A stretch of DNA of 64,000 bases, from NCBI GenBank assembly GCA_047967505.1, contig CM106539.1, one strand, 5' to 3'. Source of the DNA: Dipteris shenzhenensis (Eukaryota > Polypodiophyta > Polypodiopsida > Gleicheniales). Every line of letters begins with the position of its first letter. Positions within the stretch are counted from its first letter, which is position 1. Under the pieces are notes generated by a model. It did not search any database. It saw only the letters and a program-made list of their open reading frames with translations, and was not told where the DNA came from. Positions 12,101 through 22,709 of the stretch are shown in pieces. The position numbers were made by a program, and so were the translations under genes.

Positions 12101-12558
12101 TAAAGCTCCTTTGATAGGACATTGACACCTGCTCCACCATCCACTATGGCTTGGACTTCATTATATGCCTTGTGAATCAAAGGCACAGTGATATTGCATA
12201 TGTCATCTCTCTCACCCATCCGCACAGGGATATCTTCAATGTCGTTCATAGGTGGAGGGGGATTTGCGAGTTCAATCCATCCTTTGAAACTCTCCCAGAG
12301 ATTGGGACAATTCCGTGAGAGGATTCCGATGGGAATTGACACAGGGCAACTCAGGATGCTAGAGAGTGCAGCTCCTTCAAGTTGATGTGGCGGTACATTC
12401 TGTTGTAGAGTCTGTTGTTGGAACAAAGGCTCGAGTACAGTATCAATACTTTGTGGGGCCAAGTCATGGAGTGGGTCTTGAGCTTGTTTCTGAGCCTCAA
12501 ATTGAGCTTGTTCATTTTGAACCCATTGCTGAAGTGCCTGAAAACGAGCCTTCTCCAC
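9073..12558 (-). pseudogene. pol: Gypsy pol: protease, reverse transcriptase, RNase H, start of integrase
   Basis: An open frame of 1161 codons. A retropepsin-like site 'AIVDGGAGVNVLS' lies at residues 138-149, with D-G-G in place of the usual D-(S/T)-G. Reverse transcriptase spans roughly 640-850, with 'FSGYNQVQI', 'MPFGLCNAPSTFQ' and the catalytic pair in 'FLDDLCIHS' near residue 800 (usually Y-x-D-D). RNase H starts at 'HTDGSQYAIG' near 938 and includes 'TEREALAMV' and 'YTDHQ' near 1010. The frame then enters the integrase zinc-binding region ('LRRCVMPHD') and leaves known sequence at a fused tandem repeat, so the DDE core is gone. The real protein would begin upstream: the ATG/TTG at 12558 follows a frameshift. 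Confidence 0.85.
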
Positions 12559-12584
12559 CTCTGCATTCGGGAATGGAGCTTCTT

Positions 12585-14253
12585 TTATTTGAGGCTCGGG
12601 AGTTGATGTGTGGATGAACTCGGCTGCTCATTGCTTGGCAGAGGTGGAGGCACTTGTGCTTTCTTTTTTAGAAGTCGCTTCGGTTGGATTGGAATGATAG
12701 GGTCCTTCGTGGCCTCTTTCTGTTGGCGTGTAATTACATTGATAGGTTGTGACCTTAGACTTGCCAGACCCAGACTTTGATGGTCCACCCCAATGATGCC
12801 AATGGGGATGTTAGGCTTAACCTCTGTTGTTCTGGGACCTTATTTTTCATGGGACAATCCATACAGGCATGTCCTATGCCACAATCTCTGCAGAGCGGTT
12901 GGAAAGTGGCTGGGCTACCACGACGAGGGCACTCTGTGATCCTATGATTTTCTCCACAACCGTAACACTTGATTGGTGCTCGATATGTGTTGGGTTGCAC
13001 TTGATTTGCATAGACTGGTATGAGACCCTCTGCACCTTCTACATAGTACACTGGGTACTCTGCTTCATACTCAAATAGCGAGTCTACTTCCTTGGCTTGT
13101 AATTGATGTATGGGAACTGCCTGAGGAGCTGAATTTGGTGCTCTTGGATACGGTCGTGAATTCGAATTCCTGAGTAGTTGTGGGACTTGTGTCCGAACGG
13201 GAACAGGATTTAGCCTCGGAGCTGGTGGCGCTTGTGCAAGTGCCGGTTGCCTGTATACTGGCATGGGTGCCGCTTGGTATTGTGGTGGTCGAGGCGGATT
13301 GTTGCGCATGTTGAAGATGCAACTGGTCTCATCATGGCCGCCGACGACACAGATATGGCACCACAACCGTGGCGGTGGATTTGCTTGTGTAGTGATCCTT
13401 GCTCTTAGGACTGGGCATTCATTTGCTGTATGATTTGCCAAGCAGTGTGGGCACCAGACATTTTCTCGCCGTGGATATGTTTGAGTTGGCGGCTGAGACA
13501 AGTGGAGTTTTCGATCCATGGCCTGCATCATATCTTCTTTCAGCTTCAAGGTCATGGCCTCGAGGCGATCTTCATTGGATGTTTCGGCAGTGTCCTTTGA
13601 TTTACCTTTTTTCGAGCGCTTATCTCGTGTATTTGATCTGGCATCATCACTACTAGTGTCTGAATCTGCCATGCCATCTTCGATGTCAATGGCTGCCGCA
13701 TGAGCAGCACTGAATGTTTCATAGCTACTTATCTTTTTCATATCCTTGCAGATTTTCTTTCGTAGACCTGCTATGAACCATGCCGTGAGGTACTTTGCAT
13801 CTGGGCATGGGTCACATTTGGCGATCAATCTCTTCATCTTTCCCAAGTATGTGCGTACATCTTCCCTCCGGCCTTGTTCGATCTTGCTGAGTTGGAGAGC
13901 GGGATCATCTTGTAGCCTTTCCGTTTGAAAGTGACGTTTGAATTCGGTTTGAAGTAGGTCCCATGTGGCACGTTCTTCCACGAGAAGGTCGAGGTACCAT
14001 TCTGACGCCTCATCAGTTAAGGCCATTGGAAACCAAGCCACCTTAGTTTCATGGGATTGATCACCACCTGCTCGACATGCGGCATCAAAATGCTGGAGGA
14101 AGCGAGCTGGGTCTCCCCTACCATTATATTTGGAAGTTCCAGTTTTCCCAAGGGGCGTCGGCCTTGATTGTTGTGATTTCGTCGCTTGAAGAAGTTGTCA
14201 GCCTCAGCATCGAGCTCGATATCCCCATCATGCTCATGACGGCGTCCAGCCAT
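12585..14253 (-). pseudogene. gag: Gypsy gag with zinc knuckles, broken by frameshifts
   Basis: The start 'MAGRRHEHDGD' lies at 14253. Near 14135 one A seems to be missing, which shifts 'LELPKYNGRGDP' out of frame. The gag core then continues in the 12755-14041 frame ('EASEWYLDLL', 'RTYLGKMKRLI'). Four Cys/His clusters follow: CPHCLANHTANEC, CHICVVGGHDETSC, CYGCGENHRITEC and CRDCGIGHACMDC, typical nucleic-acid-binding knuckles. A second shift near 12790 moves the frame to 12585-12788, and a third near 12600 leads into pol. Four knuckles is more than the usual one or two. Confidence 0.8.
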
Positions 14254-14259
14254 GTTGGG

Positions 14260-14830
14260 GCGTGGAGGAGTTAAAGGAAGTTGTTGAATCTCAGGGGGGG
14301 AGTCGGGGTAGAGGATTGGCAGGGGCAGTTGTTGCAGTGGAGTTAGTTGCAGATGGGGCGAGCGTTGGAGTCGAAGTCATTGGCCGGAACGTAACTGCAT
14401 GCAGATTGTGCGCGATTTGCCAAGGGTGTCGCTACCCCAAGGGCGTTTGTGGAGGTGGTGTTGTTAGGAGAGTTAGAGTGATGTTAGTTTGTGTAGGGAA
14501 CGTCGTGTTAATAATGTGCCTAAGATTGTCCTACGTGTGTAGGGAAATGTGCCGGTGCAGACGGATCATTAATCGGAGGTCACGACGTGAAAATACGAGT
14601 GAATTTGTGCAAAATGAGGCCCACACGGGGGCGCAAATGAACGTGTGCTAGGGATGCCGAAAGGGTGTGCAATGGGCTGAAAAAATACCCCGTAATGTGG
14701 TGTTTCCATGTGTGAAATCTGGGTTCAAACGGGGTTCAGTTTGGGTCCCAAATGGATCGGTTTCGAGGGGTTAAAGGAGGGGTAAATGTTGCATTTGGGG
14801 AGTCCTAATGGTGGTGTGAATGGACTTTAA
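14260..14830 (-). other. Retroelement leader upstream of gag
   Basis: Non-repetitive untranslated leader of the minus-strand element. I see no convincing frame on either strand. The plus-strand frame over 14262-14651 has no recognisable domain. Confidence 0.4.
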
Positions 14831-15165
14831 GTCCAACCGAGGGGTTGAAACCAAGTGACTCTAGTTAGACTAACTAACCTAGATCCTCCCAGTTATTGTA
14901 ACTGGGAGGTTTATCTAACTATAGTTAGTTACTAACTAAAGAGTTAGTCTAACCTAACTGGGGGTAATCTAACCGACTGAGGGTTAACTAAACTAACCTA
15001 ACTTCAGTTACTACTAACCTAACCGACGTGAACTTAGCTAACTGAGGTTAACTAACTAACCTAGGGTTAACTAACCTAACCTAACCTAACTTAGGTTATC
15101 CAACTAACCTAACTGCAGTTAGTCACTAACCTAAGGTTAGTTTTAGGTTAGGTTTTTTTTTTTTT
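14830..15165. repeat. TTAGTTAACTAACC palindromic low-complexity tract
   Basis: CTAACC/GTTAG words in both orientations over 330 bp. It includes a clean hairpin at about 14885-14911 (CCTCCCAGTTA-ttg-TAACTGGGAGG) and ends in a poly-T run. It lies inside the gypsy leader. Confidence 0.75.
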
Positions 15166-15169
15166 TTTT

Positions 15170-16530
15170 TGGGTGCTAGGGGGGCGTTCCGACGGCAGCG
15201 CTCAGGGGGTGGGTTCGCGCAGGGGGGGGAGGGGAGAGAGGAGAGGGGGGCGTGGGAGAGGGGCGAGGGGGTGATGGAGGTGAGGGGAGAGAGGACGGGG
15301 AGGTGTGCAGCGAGGGGGCGGGGTGCGCAGCGAGGGGGAGGTGTTGGGGGTGGGGCGGGCCGCCGGCGGTGCCGCGCCGCGGGCATGTGGGTGCGGGCGC
15401 CGGGGGGAGGGCGTGGAGGGGAGAGGCGCGGCGCTGCAAAGCAACGCCACGGGGTTGGCGTGGCCGCCGCGTACGGGGAGGGGCCGGGGCAGGGTGGGGT
15501 TGGGCGGGGTTGCGCGGGCAGGGTTGGGCGGGGGAGGGGGTTCGGGGCGGGCGGGTGAGGGGGCGGAGAGAGGCGGGGCGGGGCGGCGGACACAGCGCTG
15601 CCACGGGGCTGGGCGGGGGTGGCGCGCGCGGGCGGGGGAGAGCGGGGGGTGGCGCGGGGGAGGGCGGGGGGTGGCGCGCGGGGGGGGCATGAGGTGGCGG
15701 GCAGGGGTGGCGAGGGGGTTGCGCAGGGGAGGGCGGGGGTGGCGTGCGGGGGGGGCGAGGGGTGGCACGCGGGGCGGCGCCGCTGTGTGCGCCGCCGCGG
15801 GGGCGACGGGGGAGAGCGAGGGGTGGCGCGGGGACGGCGCCGTTGTGTGCGCCGCCGCGGGGGCGGCGGGGGAGAGCGGCGGGTGGTGCAGGCGGGGGGC
15901 GCGCGGGGCGGCGGTGCGGCGTTGTGTGCGCCGCCGCGGGGGGATGAGCGGGCGGCGGCGCTGCGGAGCGCCATCGCGGGAGGGGGGGTTCGGGTGGGGT
16001 GGTGCGTAGTGAGGGGGGGTTACAGAGAGGGGGGTAAGGGGGAGGCGGTAAGGGGGAGAGAGAGGAGAGGGGGGGGTGGGGGGTGGAGGGGTCGAGTGTA
16101 AGGGGGAAGAGAATGAGGGGGAGAGAGGAGAGAGTGAGAGAGAGAGAGGGGGTGGGGGAGAGAACGAGGGGGAGAGAGGAGAGAGTGAGAGAGAGAGGGG
16201 GTGGGAGAGAGAGAAGAGAGAGAGAGAGGGGAAAAAGGGGAGAGAGGAGAGAGAAAGGAGAGAGAAGGTGGAGGGAGAGAGAGAGAAAGAGAGAGAAAGG
16301 GGGAGGGAGGAGGGGGAGGTGGAGATGAAGGGGGAGGGGGGGAGGGGGTGGTGGAGGGGGAGGGGGAGAGGGGGAGGTGGTGGTGGAGAGGGGGAGGTGG
16401 TGGTGGGGGGGGAGGGGGAGAGGGGGAGGGGGAGATGAAGGGGGAGGGGGAGAGGGGAGGTGGTGATGAAGGGGGAGGGGGAGGGGGGAGGGGTAGTGGT
16501 GGAGGGGGAGGGGGGAGGTGGGAAAAAAAG
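15170..16530. repeat. GC-rich and then purine-rich low-complexity block
   Basis: 15170-16010 is extremely G+C rich with dense CpG and three imperfect copies of a GTGTGCGCCGCCGCGGGGG unit. 16010-16530 is nearly pure G/A. All frames across it are Pro/Ala/Arg or Gly/Arg/Glu composition artefacts. G-runs suggest G-quadruplex potential. It sits in the leader of the gypsy element. Confidence 0.8.
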
Positions 16531-17183
16531 AGGAAAAAACCTGAAAGACTGAAATCGAAAAGCAGGGAGAAGTGGTCACCTGAACGCTCTCCAAGTCTTT
16601 CTCGATGTAACGGGATTGTTGCGGAACAATGGACGGTGGGTGGAAGGCTAGGTCATCGCTGCAAGAAGGGCTCGATGTCACTTACATTATTGCGAGGATA
16701 GGAGTAAGGGGGTGGTCGATGGAGAGGGAGGAGTGTCTTGCGTGGGGCCCGGAATGAAGAAGAGAATGGAGGCAAAAAGTGAAAGATGAAGAATGAGGGG
16801 GGTGGAGTAGGTTTTTATAGTATTGGATTTTAGGTTTAGGGTTTAGGTTTAGGGTTTAACCCTAAACTCTTCCCAAGCCATAACTCTTTATGGAGAGCTC
16901 GGTTTGCTTTTCTGTAAGAAGGTAAAATGATCGAAATTGAAAGCTCTACGCATCCGTGTCCACTACCTAGCCAGATTGTAGATCATGTGGCTTCTATTTA
17001 AGAAATTAAGAAAATTTCTTAAGGTAGTAACCCAAAGTGGATGTTTGGGGTTGATAGGTTTGGCTAGAATTGGAAAAAATTTTTACTCTCCTTGCCCTTG
17101 AGTGTTATCTTCGTGAAAGTTCAAAGTAGTGTCTTGTTTTATACATACCCACGTATGTTTACTCACCACTTGAGACGCTAGTC
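16530..17183 (-). other. PBS-proximal leader of the gypsy element
   Basis: Untranslated leader with a short telomere-like tract at about 16828-16867 (TTTAGGGTTTAGG followed by AACCCTAAAC, an inverted pair). No coding frame seen. Confidence 0.45.
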
Positions 17184-17201
17184 TCCCCGGCAACGGCGCC
17201 A
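17184..17201 (-). other. Primer-binding site, tRNA-Asp type
   Basis: The minus strand reads TGGCGCCGTTGCCGGGGA, the complement of the plant tRNA-Asp 3' end that Athila/Tat elements commonly use. It begins two bases inside the LTR edge. This fixes the element's orientation and the LTR boundary. Confidence 0.9.
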
Positions 17202-18050
17202 AATGTTGACTCTTTCCTACTACTTTCGTAGGAAGAGCTGGGTATTCTATGTTGCAGGGTTCCGAGGCTTTTTGTCACCTACAGATATGTTGGGATTGTC
17301 ATTGTAGTATATGTGTACCTTAGGACCTCGAGTCGTGTTCCGGTGAGAGACGTAGGCTTAAGTGTGGTAAGCAAACAAAGTGCAAGCATGTGTAAAAGGC
17401 ACGTAAACCATCGTTGTTGGGGTAATGAAGGCTTTCGCCTTCATTGGGGGTTGTAGGGTTTAGGAGGAGTTAAGGGTTCAGAAGGAGGTTCCAGGGTTTA
17501 GAAAGAGTTCAAGGGTTCAGAAGGAGGATCCAGGGTTTAGAAAGAGTTCAGGGTTAGAAAGAGTTCCAGGGTTTAGAAGGAGGTTCCAAGGTTAGAAGGA
17601 GTCCAGGGTTAGAAGGAGGATCCAAGGTTCAGAGTAGAGTACATGGTGGAGAACTCGTCTCCCTCGTAGGTCATGGAGTTTAAGGGTTTAGGAAAGCATA
17701 GAAGTGGGAGAGGAAGAAGGTGTAAGAGCATGGGTGAAGGAAGAGAGAGAGGAGGAAGGAGGAGGAGGGAAGAGGAGGAGGGAGGGGGAGGAGAGAGGAG
17801 GAGGAGGAGGAGGGAGGAGGAGGAGGAGGAGGAGGAGGGAGGAGGAGGAGAAGGAGGAAGGAGAAGGAGGGAGGAGGAGAGGGAGAGGGTGGGTTGCAGG
17901 GATGGAGGAGAGGGGAGAAGGGTTGCAAGGTTAGGACATGCTTTTGGACGTGCAGTGCAAGGAAGCATGGACACTTGAGACAAATGCTTGGAATACCAAT
18001 GTAGACTCAACACAATGCCCCAAGAGTGTGGGCTTCATTCCATTATGGGG

Positions 18051-18058
18051 TATTTATA
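18051..18058 (-). promoter_or_regulatory. LTR TATA box
   Basis: The minus strand reads TATAAATA. It lies in the LTR about 260 bp from the outer edge and points towards the PBS, as expected for the U3 promoter. Confidence 0.6.
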
Positions 18059-18084
18059 CAAGTTGGAGAGCTTCTCTCTCTGCA

Positions 18085-18290
18085 TGTAACACAAAGTCGT
18101 ATCACAAAGTTGTAACACAAAGTTGTATCACAAAGTTGTAACACAAAGTTGTAACACATTCTCTCTCTACATGTAGAAGTTGTAACACAAAGTTGTAACA
18201 CAAAGTCGTAACATAAAGTTGTGTCTAGAAGTTGTAACACAAAGTTGTAACACAAAGTTGTATCACAAAGTTGTATCACCTTCTCTTTCT
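18085..18290. repeat. 13-14-bp minisatellite GTAACACAAAGTT
   Basis: About 13 copies with GTAACAC/GTATCAC variants, in the U3 end of the LTR upstream of its TATA box. An enhancer-like role is possible but unproven. Confidence 0.8.
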
Positions 18291-18320
18291 TCATAAGTTC
18301 ATGTTGGCACAAAGTCAACA

Positions 18321-20680
18321 ATTATCTTGAGGTGAATATAGTGAGCCATTGCTCACCTATCACATCGTAGTCCACAACAGGTGAGGATTTTGACCTTTCA
18401 GGGAGAGTCCATATTGTGCATGGAACTCTTCCTTGATCTGGAATGACTTTGTCTATCTAGGGTACATCATAGACGAAGATCTCCACCTCCTTGTCTTAGA
18501 TGGGGCGGGTGATGATCAACATAGAGAGAGGTGAATTCTTGGGGAGCCACAATGCAATTTGATAAGTGTAATGTAGGCAATAAATTGGATTCAGTGAGAC
18601 AAGAAAAGAGAGTAGGGAGGAAATAAAATTCGAGGCTTGAACAAGGGTAGAGAGTTTGTAAGAGCAAGAAGAAAATTAAAGTCTGGGAGAATAAGAAAGG
18701 AGAGCGAGACAAAGGGAGATTCCAAGGAGAATGCGGTCTGGAAATGTTGAGCACAAGGAAGCTCGAGGAAGATTACATAGCCTACGAAGGAAGTAGAGGT
18801 ATTAATTGCACAGCTCTAAGAGAATGACAAGTTGATTGAGTTTTGAAAGTGATGGTGTAGGAATGTATAATGTAAGCAAACTCGAGCTTGACACTGATAG
18901 AAATGATTGCTAGTACAATTGTCCTTTCAAATTATAAGCATTATATCCATCTGTTCAAAATTCTTCATCTTTTGTCGAAATTCATTTCAAAAATCCCCTC
19001 ATACCGCTTGAAAGCACCCCTACTTTTGACACTTGCAAGCATACTAATTTTTCAGAAAAGTTCACCCTATTACTGTTCTATTCTATCGATAGTGCTGCCC
19101 ACTATTACTAGCAATTGATTTCAACTTTCATTTGGTAGTGCTGATTACTTTTACTATCCATGGCTGGCTATGGTTGGTAGTCCTAGTTACTATTATTAGC
19201 ATTAACAGGCATGTGACTATGACAATCACGATTATTCTTTGGGATAGTAACATAATAGTGATGAAAACTATAAATAGCATCACAAGCTATAACCAATACG
19301 ATTCTATTATTATCAATAGTGCTACCTAGTGGTACTAGTAATTGATTTACAAGTTCTTGTTACATTTGGTAGTGCTAGCTACTTTTACTATAGATGTGTA
19401 TTTTAGTACTAGTTATTGTTACTAGCACTAGCACTAGATTAGAAGCAACATGTACAAGTGAAGCATCATATTATCTTTTGTTTAGGTCCACTTGAGCATC
19501 ATTCATTCAATGTGCATAGAATCCCTTCTCATTGTAAACGAGTAGAAACTATGCTTAGCATAAGGGGAGGCAAGTGGTAAGAACCTCCTATTTCCATCAA
19601 ACCCATGATTTTTTATCTCATTGCCATGCACAAGGGGGATTCCCTCGCTACCAATGGAGGAAGTGTTGTTATCTTTGTTAGAGGAATGCCCTCCTAGCCA
19701 AAGGAGGAGGTGGTGCTAACGATCGGAGGAGGTGTACAAAGAGGAATGGGGAGAAGAGAAGCATGTTGACATATTCTCATGGAAATTCATATGTAATCTA
19801 CTCAAGTATGGTTGGAAGCCATGCGTTGGCCATGTTATGAGAGCGGCCAAGGTAGCAAGCATGTGGGATAGGCATGTGTGCAATAAGGTTGTCTTGCCCT
19901 ATGAATGGAATGTATGGTTGAATCATGTAAAGGGAGGGACAAGCAAGCTCAATGATGTCTTCAATCTTGGAAATCACGTGCAATCATCGTCATCCAATCG
20001 TCTCCTATAAGTAAGTTGTGGCAACTATGTATCCTGTGAATGTGATGGTAATAAATAAAGAAGTAATGTGGTAATCACTTTAACATCACTTTAATGTGGT
20101 GGTAAGAAAGAAAGAAGTAATCTGGTAATGACTTTAACATTAAGTGTAGTGATAGTCTGTAACTCATCATACACCCATACTTGTAAAATTCCTACCTTGT
20201 GTATGCCTAAGATATAAAGGCATAATGTCCTTTGTAATCTAGGTTACATGATTTTATGTGTAGCTAATGTGACCCTTTCCAAGTAACAGTGTTGAAAATC
20301 ATGGTTATTGGAACACTCCCTAACATAAAAGACGCATGGGTCATGAAGGCATATTTGTCCCATGGAATGATTGAGATGGTGGGTCGTGCATATGGATGTA
20401 ACAAAGTGTATGGATCCTAACCCAAAAGGATGGAACTCTTGGCCTCTATTAAAATTTCTAAGAGAGTCTTATCAATTATGAACTGAAATACAAGGACCTT
20501 AATCTTGATATAGACAAAGTCTCATCTTGTGGTTTATTTTAGTTCTCCTTATATTTTGTAGGTCATGTTTATTTCTTAGCTTTCTCTTCAATCTTTTTGC
20601 TCTCTAACTATACTTCCATAGTGCTCTAGTGTTGATGCTAGAATGCTAACATTATAATTGGCAATGCTAGTTAAAGTTGG
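18321..20680. other. Intergenic, no gene recognised
   Basis: No frame with recognisable homology. 19080-19450 has many GTAGTGCTAGTTACTATTACTAGCA-like words in both orientations (self-complementary CTAGTAATAG/CTATTACTAG), a small dispersed palindrome cluster. The rest is unremarkable AT-rich sequence. Confidence 0.5.
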
Positions 20681-20685
20681 TACCA

Positions 20686-20686
<1 letters not shown>

Positions 20687-20723
<37 letters not shown>

Positions 20724-20726
20724 CAC

Positions 20727-20771
<45 letters not shown>

Positions 20772-20851
20772 AAATTTGATTAGTAAATGTATCTCACACA
20801 CACAGAGACTTATTTCTTTACACATGAACACACACACACACACACACACAC
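20687..20851. repeat. (TG)n-(CA)n inverted microsatellite
   Basis: A (TG)n run of about 34 bp turns directly into a (CA)n run of about 45 bp through TAACACACACG, which makes a long self-complementary hairpin. A second (CA)n run lies at 20829-20851. Confidence 0.9.
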
Positions 20852-21412
20852 ATGAATACTTCCCTAACTATGAATTATTCTTTTATGTACCCCTGTGAAA
20901 TCTTCCCTTTACACTTTATTTTCAACCACCCCACATACCAAGCCCACTAGTCATCCCATACCTGCTCTAATCCCTTCTTAACCCATGCACTCATTCACTC
21001 CTTACTCCACTTGTGACTCAAACTTCACTTGTGGCTAAATTGTTTTTTAAAATTATCTAAGAATCCATATGATTGTCTATATTCCTAGGTAAAGCAATAA
21101 CAAGCTGGGGAAAACAGACATTACCTGTCTACCCAAATGTAACTATGATGTTCTAGTTTGTTTGGATGGTGGTAGGTAAGTGGACCCCAACCTCAGAACC
21201 TGGACTGCCTGAGGATTTGACATTTTTTTCAATATTATGTTTGTCAAACTCAATATTATTAAAAAATTATTAATTTTGATCGAAATTTTTGCAAATTCTA
21301 GTTGCATTTTTCAACTTAGATGTCTCACACATTTTTTCATTATATGTTTCCCTTTTTTAACTTTTGGAATTAATTGTATGGCTCAATTATTGATGGGACT
21401 TTTTAATCTAAA

Positions 21413-21471
21413 AACACACACACACACACATGTGCGCATGCATGCACACACACACACACACACACACACAT
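21413..21471. repeat. (CA)n microsatellite
   Basis: Two CA runs separated by TGTGCGCATGCATG. Confidence 0.9.
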
Positions 21472-21479
21472 TATTGCAC

Positions 21480-22700
21480 TAATTACTAAGTACTATTAAG
21501 AGATAGTAACTATAACTAGCACCACAAACTAATCTCCCCCCCTTTTAAATAGGGGCCCAACCCCTCCATAGTTTGACCAAGAAGAAGCCCCCTTGACCAA
21601 AATTCGTGGACATGAATATGGCTAAGGTTGCTCCTAAGAGTAACCTTGTGGAGAAATAATACTTATGTCAAAAATAGGCATTTCATGTTAGGATGGACAT
21701 TGAGAAGTCAAGCTATGTCCTTGACAAAGTTTCCACGCATACCTCTTTCTTAAGGCCAAGGTGTGTTTGTTTTGTATAGGACTAGAAAGGTCTATTATTA
21801 TTTTAAAATGCAGAGAGATGAGAGAGTCAAGAATGATTTCCTAGAATCTTGTTAGAAGAAAAATCTTAGGAGGAAAAAGTGCTGCTAACCCTCCTAATTA
21901 ATTCATACAGTATCTCCACCATGTCATCCAACATTGGAAATCCCCATTGATGATCAAAACTTTGTAATCCTTGTAGAGATTTGATTTCTTTACATAATCT
22001 CTTTCCCTCACACTAGAGCACAAGGATGCCATCAAAAGAATTCTGTGAGCGAGATGAGTTATTGTTTCACAAGGAAGAAGAGGATGGGAGAAAATAGTAT
22101 GAGTTGGTTTATACCTTAAAGAAGTAGATGAATTTGCTGAGAGAGGAAGAGGCAATTGGCTAGACACTATGAACATAGAGTTCAATGGCTAAAACCATGT
22201 GAGGCAGTGCTAATTAATGATCTTGAGCTCTTGGCACCAAGTTTGCGAGGTACCTTGTGAAGGAAGGATAAAGGGTCATATTTGATAGAGCCAAAAGGCC
22301 TATGAGATGACAAGTTTTCATGCTTGATTGATGTAGAAAGAAATTTAGGTTCAATATGCTCACACCCACAAATGGGGGGTTTCCACTTTCCGAGCAGAAA
22401 TCCCCGAACGGCGAGTGGCATGTCAGAGAATATGGCCAAAAACACTGTTCTTGGACCTAAATGTAGTACATCATGTCACCAATATTATTCCAAGGAATAT
22501 GCATATTTAGTAATTAATTATTCAATGTGAGGGAATCTCTCATCGCAACACATGTACCAAACCCAACAATATTACAAGATAACAAAAATATAAAAGACCC
22601 AACAGCAGTTAAAAATGTCAAGGAATCTTTCATTGTTATATGTTTAGAACACATTTACCAAAGTGAGCTTTATTATAGAATACCATAGCACTAGGTACTT
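21480..22700. other. Intergenic, no gene recognised
   Basis: No frame longer than about 95 codons and none with a recognisable domain. It may include the 3' end of the decayed MULE that begins just to the right. Confidence 0.45.
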
Positions 22701-22709
22701 CTTTCCACA

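Larger units (their letters stand above)
9112..18320 (-). mobile_element. Ty3/gypsy LTR retrotransposon, 5' part only, truncated in integrase
   Basis: Read on the minus strand, the order is LTR (18320-17204), tRNA-Asp-type primer site (17201-17184), a 2.9-kb low-complexity leader, gag, then protease, reverse transcriptase, RNase H and the first residues of integrase, ending abruptly near 9112. The 3' LTR and most of integrase are missing. Gag-pol order and the PBS type fit the plant Athila/Tat side of Ty3/gypsy (established knowledge); the lineage assignment is inference. At least three frameshifts separate the coding parts. The element cannot be autonomous. Confidence 0.88.
17204..18320 (-). 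repeat. 5' LTR of the gypsy element (1117 bp)
   Basis: Bounded by TGTTGAC at 17204 and GTCAACA at 18314-18320, i.e. a TG...CA LTR with 7-bp terminal inverted repeats. The PBS abuts the inner edge. It contains a tandem AGAAGGAGGTTCCAGGGTTT repeat (17455-17640), a GA-rich microsatellite (17700-17930) and a GTAACACAAAGTT minisatellite (18085-18290). The outer flank (ATTAT) would be one half of the target duplication; the other half was lost with the 3' end. Confidence 0.85.

Noticed and set aside
15126-16701. Frames of up to 501 codons in the GC-rich block
   Set aside because: Pro/Ala/Arg or Gly/Arg/Glu composition in every frame, inside a retroelement leader.
20588-21482. Val-Cys and Thr-His repeat frames
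   Set aside because: Translations of (TG)n and (CA)n microsatellites.
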